Positions 38,001-49,600 of a DNA stretch of 64,000 nucleotides are shown piece after piece (position 1 is the stretch's first letter; every line of letters starts with the position of its first letter). This DNA is from Enoplolaimus lenunculus. Its lineage: Eukaryota > Nematoda > Enoplea > Enoplida > Thoracostomopsidae. The stretch is from assembly GCA_030248215.1 (NCBI GenBank), contig JASANG010000405.1, positions 32,657 to 96,656 on the forward strand, given 5' to 3'. The notes below the pieces were generated by a model that had not been told where the DNA came from, did no database searches, and saw only the letters and a list, made by a program, of their open reading frames with translations. The position numbers were made by a program, and so were the translations under genes.

Positions 38001-40468
38001 TGCACTACGAAACCATTTTCAATTGGCCCAAAAATAACCGAATGTATGGTTTCATCCACGCTTGCACATTTAATACTCAAAAGTGTTTCTAGCGTTGTAA
38101 ATTTTAAAACAATTTGACTAGTACGTAATTACAATTAAAAATGCATCTACAGTCGCGGTCAGACTTAAATGCATTTGCGAATGCTATTCAAACGCGATGC
38201 AAATGGCAAATGCTCGTTACTTTGACCGCTATCGTTTGCAAACCACATTTGGACTACTCACGATCATTGCAACCATAATAGCAGACTGCAGGTCGGGTGA
38301 CCTAAGCACAGCCCCTTTAGTAAATCCCTGTAAATCCCCGCATTCCCTGTGATATTTTAAATACCATTCTCTAACAATGACAAGTTGATCGGGCTACGGA
38401 CCTTTTGTAATTTATTGTTAGACTTACTAATTCAAAATTCCAACGCCTGTATTTCAATTTGCCCAACTGCATTTGTCTGTACGACAGCGTATTTTTTCGT
38501 TTCTTCATCTCTTCTTTCTGCAATCTAAATTCAAATAAATTAATTTCAACCAAGAGATGTTACCAAGACCAGTATTGCAACCGTGTGTAGCATCTACTAG
38601 CGTACGCAAGACGTCCCTCAGCTCTAAAATGTTTTGGAGCAAAATTTCCAATGATTAGAAGTTAGTACTAAACGGGCAAAGAGGCAAACGAGAGCGAAAA
38701 GGTCTCCCGGTAGTCCAATTTTGCAAGATTCATCACCAACGTGAGCCGCAACCAATGCCAGAACTGAGATAAAGACATATTTTGCAAAAATCTGATTAGT
38801 AGTGCAGCAGTTGTTGACCACTAAAGTTCGAAAATGTATAAATTTCTGTCCGAACGCCAAATTTGTATCGATATGTAAGCTGATACTCTTCGAAATCAAA
38901 TCCTGCATACTATATTAAACCTAGATAAGAGAAGGGTGGTGGCTTATATTTATTTCGCCCCTCCAAACGGTACTCCACTCGCTAATCGGCTCCAAGCTGT
39001 TATTTATTTTCCAGTCCAGTTCCAGTTATTTGGACCACACCCCTTTAACTTATACCACACATTTTCTATGACTTGAGCTCGAAACTTTATGAATGTAAAT
39101 TGAAGAATTCAGTTTGCTGTTAAGAATACATCGGTAACGTACTTTGAGTCATGGCTTAAACACGGTACTAAACGTTATTTTGTCCAGTAAGCATTTTACT
39201 CAATCTAATTAGAGCATCATTGACGTTTATGGACTAAATTAGCGATTTTAAACCCTATCCATTTACAGATTCAAATTAGACAAATAGATTCCTGTTGATG
39301 TAGACTCAAAATAGGAACCCCAGACTTTTGTTGCCTTCCCCCTCTTATTCCGGTCACTATAGTACATTCATAGTAGCAATTATGGTCACCTGCCGGTTCG
39401 CAATACATTTTCAAACACGCAAACTTCGGCAGCGACAAATCCTATAACATCACTATTTTTTGGTTGAAAAGTTGGAAGCTCTATCACAATTTTTACAAAA
39501 TCATTCGTTTATTTTTAGCACAGATTTCAAGTTAAACATACCGAATGCAATGCAAATTAACATCGTCAGGAACAGTTTCAGTCAACGGAAACATATCTTC
39601 ATCGCCGCACAGCAAACTTTCGGTGCTGAAAGCATTGTCACTCAGTTTCATGCACATAATGGTTATTTTCAGCAAATTAATATTTACTTAACTTTAACGT
39701 GCAGTACGTGTACACACAAGTAGTTTATTGGTTTTGGGTTTTCGTGCTACACTTCAAACTTTTCATGCCTGCTGGCCCATGAACCCAGGTGCGAAAAAAG
39801 AAAAACAAGTTAATATCCAGCCCAGAAATTTTTGGGCAAGAATAATCTCGTGAAACAAGCTTTATATAACCTTCAACAACATAGAAGGTAAAGAATATCG
39901 TATCATGATAATTCATTGCCTGACAACTCGTCGGCCAATAACAACTCGTAAACCGACATTTCATCGACTCGACAATTCGTCGCCCATCATTAAGCTTAGG
40001 CTTAGGATTATGTTTATATTTATTCATACGTTTTAGGTCACTGCTGAGCGAGAAGTTGTCGGGCGACCTATCGTCGTTGATTCAAAAAAATATACCTTGC
40101 CCGCAAAAATATCTTACATGAGGTTACACCTTCCCGAAATTAAATCCTGGCTACGAACTTGACCATAGCAAATTAGAGGATGTAATCTCTTACAAACCCG
40201 TTGTATTTTCCCGATCTCGAAACCTACCTCAAATTAACACAAATCAACATTCACTAACCTGCAAACTTTTCACTAACCTGCAAACTTCGGCCAGTTCATC
40301 TACCACCTCTTCTTGACATCCAATTTTCTCCGCAATCTGTGCCCGTTCCGGTTTCGAAGTATCGTATCTGATATCATTAATAGCGATAAATGCAGACGTC
40401 GCCCACTCGTTAACACCAATCAACCGAGACGTATATGGTAGCTCATCAGGTTTATGAATGGCGTCCAT
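35042..40468 (-). CDS. SNAPC3: snRNA-activating protein complex subunit 3, eight exons
   Basis: Exons 40468-40278, 38524-38428, 37836-37717, 37254-37114, 36801-36719, 36352-36182, 35791-35684 and 35189-35042 join in phase into 352 codons (vertebrate proteins are about 410). The diagnostic core is FLVLGNQKLTELRD, DKYKSAFFFIDNTFYSDERD, REWAS, NIRLGQPYLYQHQGQCQHLI and FTELRLMNSDDC. The zinc-binding C-terminus has C295-A-V-C298 and C321-D-R-C324 and ends in the conserved GNKIGSF...PYVDRHALN. SNAPC3 (SNAP50) is the subunit of the SNAP complex that contacts the proximal sequence element of snRNA promoters for RNA polymerases II and III in the nucleus. The start at MDAIHKPDELPY is the first in-frame ATG of an exon that resembles the family N-terminus only loosely. 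Exon 2 (KKRKNTLSYRQ) is the least conserved. Confidence 0.92.
35162..35359. repeat. 99-bp tandem duplication across the SNAPC3 last-exon acceptor
   Basis: Two 99-bp copies (35162-35260 and 35261-35359) each start AATGCGTTCGTTGTTGTAAG and end TGCATCATTT. On the minus strand the downstream copy carries the working acceptor (TTTTAG before ATGGGTCAC). The upstream copy reads TTTTAA at the same place and so lacks the AG. Confidence 0.9.
38910..39362 (+). mobile_element. TA-MITE family 1 subfamily copy in SNAPC3 intron 1
   Basis: The left end CTATATTAAACCTAGATAAG is diverged. The right end CCTCTTATTCCGGTCACTAT then AG is good, and TA lies on both sides (38908-38909 and 39363-39364). The interior CCAGTCCAGTTCCAGTTATT matches the copy at 17.0 kb. 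Confidence 0.75.
39905..40085. repeat. CGTCGCCCGACAACTCGTC inverted-repeat element
   Basis: GCCTGACAACTCGTCGGCC and GACTCGACAATTCGTCGCCC on the left mirror GAGAAGTTGTCGGGCGACCT on the right. A TTAGGCTTAGGA stretch lies between them. It is in SNAPC3 intron 1. Confidence 0.5.
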
Positions 40469-40628
40469 AACAAAGTATGTAAAGACGTCTATAAAAATAA
40501 AGTATACAAACAAGGATCTATGTCTAAATAAGGTGTGGCCTCTACAAAACCGTTCACAAAGACTTGGTGCATGATGTCTATAGCAAAATTAGTTCGTAAA
40601 AAACAATGAAGTTGAAATTGCGAATTTT

Positions 40629-40708
40629 AATATTGGTGGTAGTTCCGGCACCTGGTTGTTAATATTTGTGGTAGTTCCGGCACCTGGTTGTTAATATTTG
40701 TGGTTCGA
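40629..40708. repeat. 31-bp tandem repeat upstream of SNAPC3
   Basis: About 2.5 copies of a unit containing GTGGTAGTTCCGGCACCTGG lie 160-240 bp upstream of the SNAPC3 start codon, where a promoter would be expected. No promoter function is shown. Confidence 0.7.
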
Positions 40709-40769
40709 CTAGCAGGGTGACTTAGTGCGGGTGTTAGGCGGACGGCTGCCCAGATCCTGCTCAGGGATG

Positions 40770-40980
40770 TTTAACCCTTTATCACAGGAATACTTTCTAT
40801 TTCGTCGGAGACCTACTTTTATGCTAGGATTCTAACTCCAGTGACTGGACTGGGAGGCGTTTACCATCACCACTCAGCTATAGGAGCTTGACGCTCGAGA
40901 CCGAGGGGGCTCTCACGTCTTGTGGTAATTTAGTACTATATATACGTGTTGCAATCGTTAAACACTGTGCGAGAGCCTGG
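40770..40980 (-). mobile_element. tRNA-derived SINE family 2, reverse copy
   Basis: It is nearly identical to 24.31-24.48 kb over GAGACCTACTTTTATGCTAG, the CCATCACCACTCAG block and the TAAACACTGTGCGA block. It lies between SNAPC3 and AMFR. Confidence 0.6.
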
Positions 40981-41569
40981 TGTTGCAGAAAGCCAATGTT
41001 TTGAGCGTTTAAAAATCTGTTGCTACGTTCGCGCAGTTTGAGCCAGGTCGACACACCATCATATAATTGTAAAAAGACGACAAGACGGCTGTTAGCTGTC
41101 TGTATTAGGGACAAGTGATTTACAATTCAAATATTCCGTCAAACTTTTAATTAAATGCCATTGCAATGGAATTAACATGCACAATTGAACTGTGGGTTTC
41201 CCGTCCGCTCGGGGATATTAGGGGCCGCAATAATTGTTACACTGAGTTTTCGATTGTAGTGTCCTAATTGCAAAAATTCAAAACAAATCATATTTAACAC
41301 GTTTTCTCACATAATTTCGCTGACAAACACTTCTCAAATAACCAGACACATCAGCCAAGTTTTACTGAAGAAAACGTCAACACAGCGATGGATGTGATTT
41401 TTTAGCTACTCATGGAGCCCCACAAACAAAAAATACTGCTCCAATTATCCCACGGAAATACCAGTTATATACCTGAAAATTTACAGCATTTGCGGGAATT
41501 CTATGTTGCAGATTTAATAATTTCTGATATGAATATCTTGAATTTCGTATTAGACGTAATTTAAAGGTA

Positions 41570-41945
41570 AGATTCGATCGCCAGGCTCACGGGTGGGAGG
41601 CGTTTACGATGACCACTAAGGTATAAGAGCTTTAAGCTCGAGTTCGAGTGGTCTCTCACATATTGGAGATTTTGCGCGGTGAAGTCACTCATAGAGTATA
41701 CTATGAGCAACAAAATACAAATAGTATAGGTACGAGCAATATAAAACTATGAGCAGTGTTTAACAATTCTAGCAATATGCACAGTGCAAAATCTCCATAA
41801 GACGCGAGAGCCCTCTCGGCTCAAACGTCAAGCTCATATAGCCCAGTGGTCATCGTAAACATTTCCTCACCGCAAGAATGGGGACGAATCTTACCTTGAA
41901 ACATCTCATATGAAATTAAAAATATTCAGGTGAGAAAGGATTAAT
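41570..41945. mobile_element. Head-to-head pair of SINE family 2 sequences
   Basis: A reverse half (GGGAGGCGTTTACGATGACC...GAGTTCGAGTGGTCTCTCAC) is followed by a forward half (GCGAGAGCCCTCTCGGCTCA...AGTGGTCATCGTAAACATTT). The region forms an imperfect palindrome of two opposed copies. Confidence 0.6.
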
Positions 41946-42247
41946 GGAAAAATGCTCAATTAGTATCTTTAATTTGCAAGCGACAAATTAGAAAAATTGA
42001 GTGAACGATCAAAAGTTTAGATATTTTACTTTTGAGCCAAATCCGATTTCTGCCTTAGTTTTGCCTCATCTGGGACGGCCTGCCCCGTGAAAAGGTCAAT
42101 TCAGCCCCGCCTCACAGCTACTTCCATGTCTGAGTCAACATAAATATTTAAATATATAAGATGGTAAACTATCATTTTGCGTTGATAACACCAATATGTT
42201 TCAGTTAGCATTTCGGCTGCTCTAAATGGCAGTTGCGGATCAAGTGT

Positions 42248-42415
42248 TTGGCCAATGTAAATAACAGGACCGTAACAGTAGAACAAAAATGCTCCTAAGT
42301 CTTATTGTAATGATAAGCCAATAGCTAAGCCTAAGCAAACAATTAGTCTAAAACTTAAATGTTCTCTATTGCAGTCTCGCGGAAAACCAGTCAGCCCCTG
42401 ATCTATACATTGGGC
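42248..42415. mobile_element. MITE family 2, well-preserved copy
   Basis: It begins TTGGCCAATGTAAATAACAG and ends CCCCTGATCTATACATTGGG. The body is in reverse family orientation (GCTAAGCCTAAGCAAACAAT, CTAAAACTTAAA). About 168 bp. Confidence 0.75.
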
Positions 42416-43699
42416 ATAAATTTTCAACAAGTTTCATAAACTGTCCAACCATCATAAAAAGGCACGATTTACTGCCTTAAATACTAACTGTGACAGAAAT
42501 AGGTACTTATGACCTGAGACATACATTGTGTTATAAAAATTATATCACAAATAACAGAAATTATCATATCGAATCACCAGAGTTACACCATGGGTGTACC
42601 TAGAATGTTTGTTTTTGGAGTGCACTTAAGCTTAATTCTTCAACAACCATTTGACGGCTAATTTAGTACAGAAGGCATTGCACCTGGCAGTTACGCAACC
42701 CAAAACCAAGTATTTGAAAATATGTTATGCGTAACCATGCACTCGGGCAGCGCCAATAAACGTTGCCGCCAATAAAACTTGCCGTTTCTGGTAACATATT
42801 AAACTTTCGACCCCATGACAGTATTAGCGGCAAATAGTTGATTCAAAACATTACGTATACAACGCATTCTATACCTGGAAATATTCAAATTCGAAAATAT
42901 CCATAACTATCGTGACCAAAATTCACAATCGCACCATTGCCAACAGTGCCACTAAACTCTTTAGAACAAAATTTTATTCTCAAAATGACCTGATTTGAAC
43001 ATCGCACCATGCTGAATGTCTCTTAAAACCCACCTATCCTAACCAATCAGCTATCACTTTATCGCGTTCCACAGGATAGCTATTGTTACTAAATAACTGT
43101 CGATTAGAACACATTTACTGGTACCATTGAGAAAATTATTGTGTAATGCGCATTATAACTTTACAAAATTCCATATTTGTTCAAAGGTCAAAATACATTA
43201 ATGTAAGCGTAAAAACAAGAAATTAAACACCATTTTTAACAAACACAATCACTGACTAGTTCACTCTGGGCGTTCCTCCGGTCACAGGCGAGCGTCGGTA
43301 AAGGCAAAATGTGCGGGGAGGGGAAAAAGTACATTTTTGTACCTTAAAATTCATTTGTTGCGCTTTGCACTCCTGCTATATGTAGACCAGTAATATAAAA
43401 ACGCAAAAAGCAGCTTTGTATGTGCCGTGCCTTGACCTAAAATCCAGCGCAACGTTAAACTAGGTGTAAATTATACTTTAGAAATCTGGAAATTAATAAC
43501 TTTTGTGTTTGCAGGCGGACTGCTTGGAAGTCAACATTGTGAGACGTCGAAGCGAGGGGCGTTCAGATGTACGTAAAATACCCTCCCCTCACAAAGGAAA
43601 ACCCAGTAACTAACAATAATGCATCAAAGCCCGGGGTATTTTGTCAATGAAATAAAAATATTAAAAGCAAATTTCGATTCACTCGGTCGTTTTTGAATC

Positions 43700-46600
43700 T
43701 CATTTGGTCTTTTTGGCGGCAGCAATTGCTTCTCGCAGATCGCATGCCCGCGACGAAGCTAGATATTTCCTAAACATTAAACCACATACAAGTACATATT
43801 AGCTAGGATTCCATAACCGCACTTAAATACAATCATAGTTAATGATAAAAACGCGGCCACCACTCTCTGCCACCTTGGAATAGGACTCCTAGGCTTCTCC
43901 GACTTCTCATTTTTGTGGGGGAGTCTTCCCTTCCAGAAGACTGAACCTGACCTACTTCCCTCCGTGACCGGGATTGGATATATGCCAAAAACGCAGTACG
44001 TACTGGATATATTTTTTCTAAATAAAAAGTACCAAACTGCATCTCCTTGTAGCAAGTATTATTATTGATAATTAGATACACAGGTCTTGGTGATTGCGTC
44101 AATCTCTCACTTACACAAGTGTGGGAATTGTCTATTGCAACTGCGTTTATCGCTTATGTGAACTTAATTGAGACTAATACTATCTTATTAGATGATTCCC
44201 CTATACAATGACTAATTCTTGCCACTACTTAATCAGAGTTATCCTCCCTACCTCAATAGTAAACCTATCAATAATTAACTTAATGTAAATAAAATTAAAC
44301 TTTTTTCGTGATTCCACATACCTGCGATTAACATCAAAAAGCAATCGCTTCCGGTCGGTCAATATATGCTCGCGTTCATCTGAACATTTACTGAACCGGG
44401 TCCCGGCAGATCCCAAATAATCTGCCCAACTGCTCGGACCAAACATGCCTTGATCTGTTGGTATGCCAGACTGCCTATCATCAGTCAAATATTGCTGCGG
44501 GGGCACCAATTTCGACGCCGCGAACGCAGATCTGGTATCATCAGTCACAGACACGGGTATTGTTTCCGCTTGCACCCCACTGGTTGATGGTTGAACATCC
44601 GGTTCCGGTATTACAATATTCGACTGGTCAATTTTGGCTTCCAAATCCGTATTTGATGTTTTAGTTGAATTATTTGCTTCCTCCGCGATATTCTGTAAAG
44701 TTGTCTCGATTTCAATGGCACGATCTTGAGGTGTCCTGAAAATACATAAAGAATCGTGGTAAAGTGCATATAAAACAACGTTTTCTATTTCATTCGTAAT
44801 CAGATGTGCATACATACTTATCGTTGAAGGTATTCTCAAACGCATGTAGCACCTATTACAAAGTCCGTGATATGATTTTCAAAACAAATTCAGCACGTTT
44901 TTCACATTTGACTAGCTCTGCTTTTGCGTTAATTTTCAAATCCACAATTGACACAGTTGCATGTTTTAAACAAACAATTATAGAGAATACGGCTTAATAT
45001 TTCAAAGCTGCTCGTTAACTGATGCTACGACTTATCCGGACATCAACTACCTCTTTAATGATTTTTGTACCGAGGTTTTATGTAAAAAATAATTAAGTAT
45101 AAAATTAAACGATCTTACTCAGACAAATTACTCAACAGCGCGGCCAAATCTGCAGGCAATCCAGTAGTCTGTAAATGAGGGACAGCTTCATTACGATTAT
45201 CAGCTGCGGTACTGCTCACTGAACCACTTGTATCACTTGACATGCCGTCTTCTGTCTAAAACATTACAAAACAAGCAAAAACAATCTATACACACACGCG
45301 TTCGCAGCAAGCAGCATTGATTATCAAACGTTACACACAGAATAAACCTGAAACTTCATACGAACCAAACAACAAATGTAGTTATTTTTGAGTCTTTGTT
45401 AAAATTACCAGCAGCTCTGAAGTAGGATTTAAGCGAACTAAACATCCTCGTAGTTATTTGACGGTAACTAATAGAACAGTCAAATCAAATAAGAGCGTTC
45501 AATGTCAACTGCTACTGTTAAAAATTATTCCAATAACGCATCATCCGTATTAATTTTTTCTTGTTGGGTACATATTCGAGGTATTTACTGTTTTTAAAAA
45601 CGAAATTTGAGGACGTTTTGAGAACTGTTTTTGCGTGCACTCAGAGTGCTCTTAAAAGCCAAATGAATGCACCTTTATATGTTTGCCACATCATGTTTTC
45701 ACACTAAGGACGCAAGGGACACCAACGGTACCGTGCTGGTTGCTTTTCACGCCTTATATTATGTCACCCAGTTAATTTTGCAGTTACATGGCCGCCATGC
45801 ATATTTGTGTAAGCATTTTGGTTAACGAGTCAGTTGGAGCTAACAAAAGGCGATTTTAAAACTAAACACTCGATGAGCCTCGCTCTAATACGAATCAGAG
45901 AACAACCAGACTAAAAATTGTGACCTTTGGGTAAGAAAACTACCCATACGACATTCTAAAACACCAATTCAGTTTTAGGTTGTCGTGGTAAAGCATTTAT
46001 ACCATCGGCGTTGCAAATAATTTATTTAGAATACAAACCAAAAACACAAATGAAACATACTTCATATTCCGAGTCTGACTGAGAATCGTCTTCAATGACC
46101 TGAAAGAAAACACAACTACTAAAATGAGACATGATATTCTCGGATAAGCATACAAAGAGCTAAAGCTCTCTATTTTACATCCAATAGATAACAATAATTT
46201 GAGGTTAAACTATAATTTTCAGTTCTTGAGCTTTTTTCGTGTGTAACAACGAATATTAGAATTTGCGTAAAGGCATGGGTTGTGCAAAAATCAGTACAAA
46301 AGCACACTCAACTTAATTTTTGAATAAACTTTGGCACACTGCACACTAAGTTTTGATGAAGCTCTCCCTGTGCTATTATTGGCCACGTTCGCTATGTTTG
46401 CTAAGAAAAATTGGATAGAGTCGCTCGCCTGTTCTAAAGTGTTTACGATGAAAATAACTTTGAATATATTTGGTGTAGCTATATTAGCAAACTTATCCGC
46501 AACATTGCAATACGTAATTTTTCGCACCGTAAAATATTCTCAACCCAAAATTTGCCAAAAAACAAGCCTTGCACTGAGATGAAAGCTAATGAAGTGCAAG

Positions 46601-49600
46601 TCTTAAACAACATTTCAAAACTCTCCGTTGTTTAGTTCGAAAGTTACAACATCTATGTCAAACGTGTAATTGGGAGTACACACATTTGAGAATTTCACTT
46701 ATCCATACTATATCAACAAACCCAGCCCTGATTTAAACGCCGTTACCCAAATCTTGGTGAAGATCGGAAATCTATCAGATATAAATTTTTAGCAGATACC
46801 GGCGCCAGATAATGAACTTTTTACCGGAACCGGACATTATCAGGATACATCATCTATTGCGCAATGTCTGTAGTATTTGAGCAGGTTGCGCCAGGATATT
46901 AATTTATCGGATACCAAAAACGGAGCCGAACAATTTTTACAAGAACCTGAAATTGCACAATAGCATATATTTACTGAATTAAAAGTAACTGTTAACATTT
47001 CATTGTTCATTCTATTGCGATTAGTTAAAAGCCTAACACCTTTACTTGCCCAGAAATGTAATCGCAGCAAGATGTAAAATATGTTCACTTGCCAAAAGCA
47101 GTTTCATGGTATACAAGACCACAACCCTAAATATTTGGTATCCGGCACGTTAATACCACATACCGTAACCGGATATCCGGTCGCACCCTATTCCAGTCGT
47201 GCAAAAATATAAACATACTGATTTACAATTAATTGGTAGCTCAAACTTTTCATTTCACTTCAACGTCAAAAACTTAAACTTGACTTGTGTGAAATGCAGC
47301 TGCAGCAAAATGTCTAGTATTTTCACATGCAAAAACATTTTTAGGATATTCGAGACCACAACCGAAAGTATCCAGTATTCGATACATTAACACCGAGTAC
47401 CGTGCCAAGATGTCGATTTCTCGCCGGGTATTAAACTTGAACCGGGTACACGGTCGTTCCCTGGGGAAGGACTCAGTCATCCACACCCCCTTTCTAATTC
47501 TTACCTGAACATTAGATGCTGGCAATCGATGTTCTAGAATGTTTTCAATTGTTAATTCCATCGAATGTGTCACATTCAAATCATCAGTAATTGTATTCAT
47601 CGCAACTCCAGGAAACATTTCGACAATCTGTGCAGCCTGCAAAAAAATTTTAAATTCTATATCAGATCTAAGAAGCTCAAATTCTATGTTTACCAATGAA
47701 AATCAACTGCGTTGCTAACCATTGTTCCACTTGCAGTTACCTACAAGTAATCCAAGGTCTTAGGTTATATTATGATTAATTATTTCACTGATGTTTCAAC
47801 ATTGAAACAGTTATTTTTAACTCAGAACCAAAAACGATTAATGAGTGTAGTAATAACAAAACACTATAGGTAAACACCATAGGTACATGATACATTATTT
47901 TTTGCCGAAAGGTGATACTTCAAACCGTATCCAAGGTTGTTGCGAACCAATGGACACATTCATAAATTGCGAATTTTGGAGTACATTGGCAATTATTTGC
48001 TCGTCGAATTGACCAGAATTGTTAACCATGTCCTTTGTATAAGGCAATTTATACACCATACGACTATAGGAGGATTGATCGCCAATAAAAAATTCAGAAA
48101 CCAACACACTGAAGCTATTTAAATTCCAGTATCCATAACCTCCCGAAGGCCAAAAACTAACCAGGTACACACATGATATTGTATAAATGGAATTACGCAC
48201 TTATTTTCAGTCAAAACTTACCATTCGGTTTAATTGCGATGCCGTAATTCCGTTTTGAGCCGCAGCATTTTGTATACGATCTGCGCGCCCACCCAAGAAA
48301 AACGAACCAACACCCAAATCGTGAGTGACTTCAACCGAAAAACTCGGCAGCCAACTAGAATATTGTGCACCTAAAAACAAAAAATTAAAAGCACATTCAC
48401 CTAAAATACAACCAATTATCAATAGAAAGGCTTAAATTCTAAACTTCTCTTGGAACCAAGGCATCAGTCAAGGGGTGTCATACAGGTGGCATTGGCTGGG
48501 TTACTCAAATATTACTTAAGTATTTACTAAATCGACATATGTAAATGTTTAACTTTTTAGCGAAAAATATACATATGTCAACTGTGAGCCTGTGTCATAA
48601 CAAATTAAGCTTGCTTCACCTTACAACCTCAACTTCAATGAAGTAAATATGCCATGTTTAAGTAATTGCTAAATAAATACTAAAGTATAAAGCAGTACTT
48701 AAGCATGGTTTCAGAAACTCAATCAATGTCTACAAGTACCTATATCTATTATAGTTCGAAGCTACCAAAACACCCAAATGAATCAATAAAAACCGTTGCA
48801 TTAAATTAAAAAATCAACCCGAAACAAAATTTTTTACTGAATCTCTAAAACCTTACCATTAAAATGAAAAAAGTGATTCGTCACTTGTCGACGCGGCCTG
48901 CGTCCCGCAGGTGCAGTACCAGTGTCTCTCGATTCCATTTCTCCATTACCGCCCTCGCCACTAGGGTCGTCTCCTATTCCTCCTACGCCTTCATTTCCAC
49001 TCACCCCGTTCCCACCCGTACCGGTGCCTCTCGTGACGGCACCTCCGAGAACCAGCCGTTGTCTTGTTGGTCCTGGCCCGGTATTCATTGCTCCTGCACC
49101 AAACAACCCACCAGTGACCACCTCTGCACCGGGAACGGCACCTCCTAGCGCTATCCTGGCCGCGTTCGAAGTATGAAATCCTGGAATACGAAGCGCAACA
49201 CGGCACGTGGGGCACGATGCATCTTGGGCAAGCCAACTTCGCAGGCACCAGCTTAAAGCGTAACAAAAATAAAGATAAAAATATAATGTAGTCTAGCATA
49301 AAACTAAAGCGGTAACGCATCGTTCACCAAAATTTTCTAGCGAAACGAAAGACGTTTCTCGAAGCGTTTTATATTTTTGTACTCGCGGGTCGAAAGGTAG
49401 ATCTCCGTCCGTCTGTTTGTTAGAAAAGTATCTAACAAACCGCTGAACCGATTTGGGCAGTATTTTTTGTTCGAAAACTTATTATCTTGGAGTGTTAACC
49501 TTGCATTGGGGTTTTCAAATATTAAACCGTTTATTAGCTACAGGCTAATCTGCATAATTAGTTAAGCCTAAATTAGGACTTTCTACATTATTTCACTAAT

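Larger units (their letters stand above)
40981..43699. other. Intergenic region between SNAPC3 and AMFR
   Basis: Apart from the SINE and MITE copies I see no exon. Neither AATAAA nor ATTAAA is obvious on the minus strand close to the AMFR stop codon, so the AMFR 3' end is not defined. Confidence 0.5.

Noticed and set aside
38624-38908. Extra SNAPC3 exon
   Set aside because: An acceptor-like site exists, but exon 1 joins 38524 in phase without it and no SNAPC3 similarity is visible.
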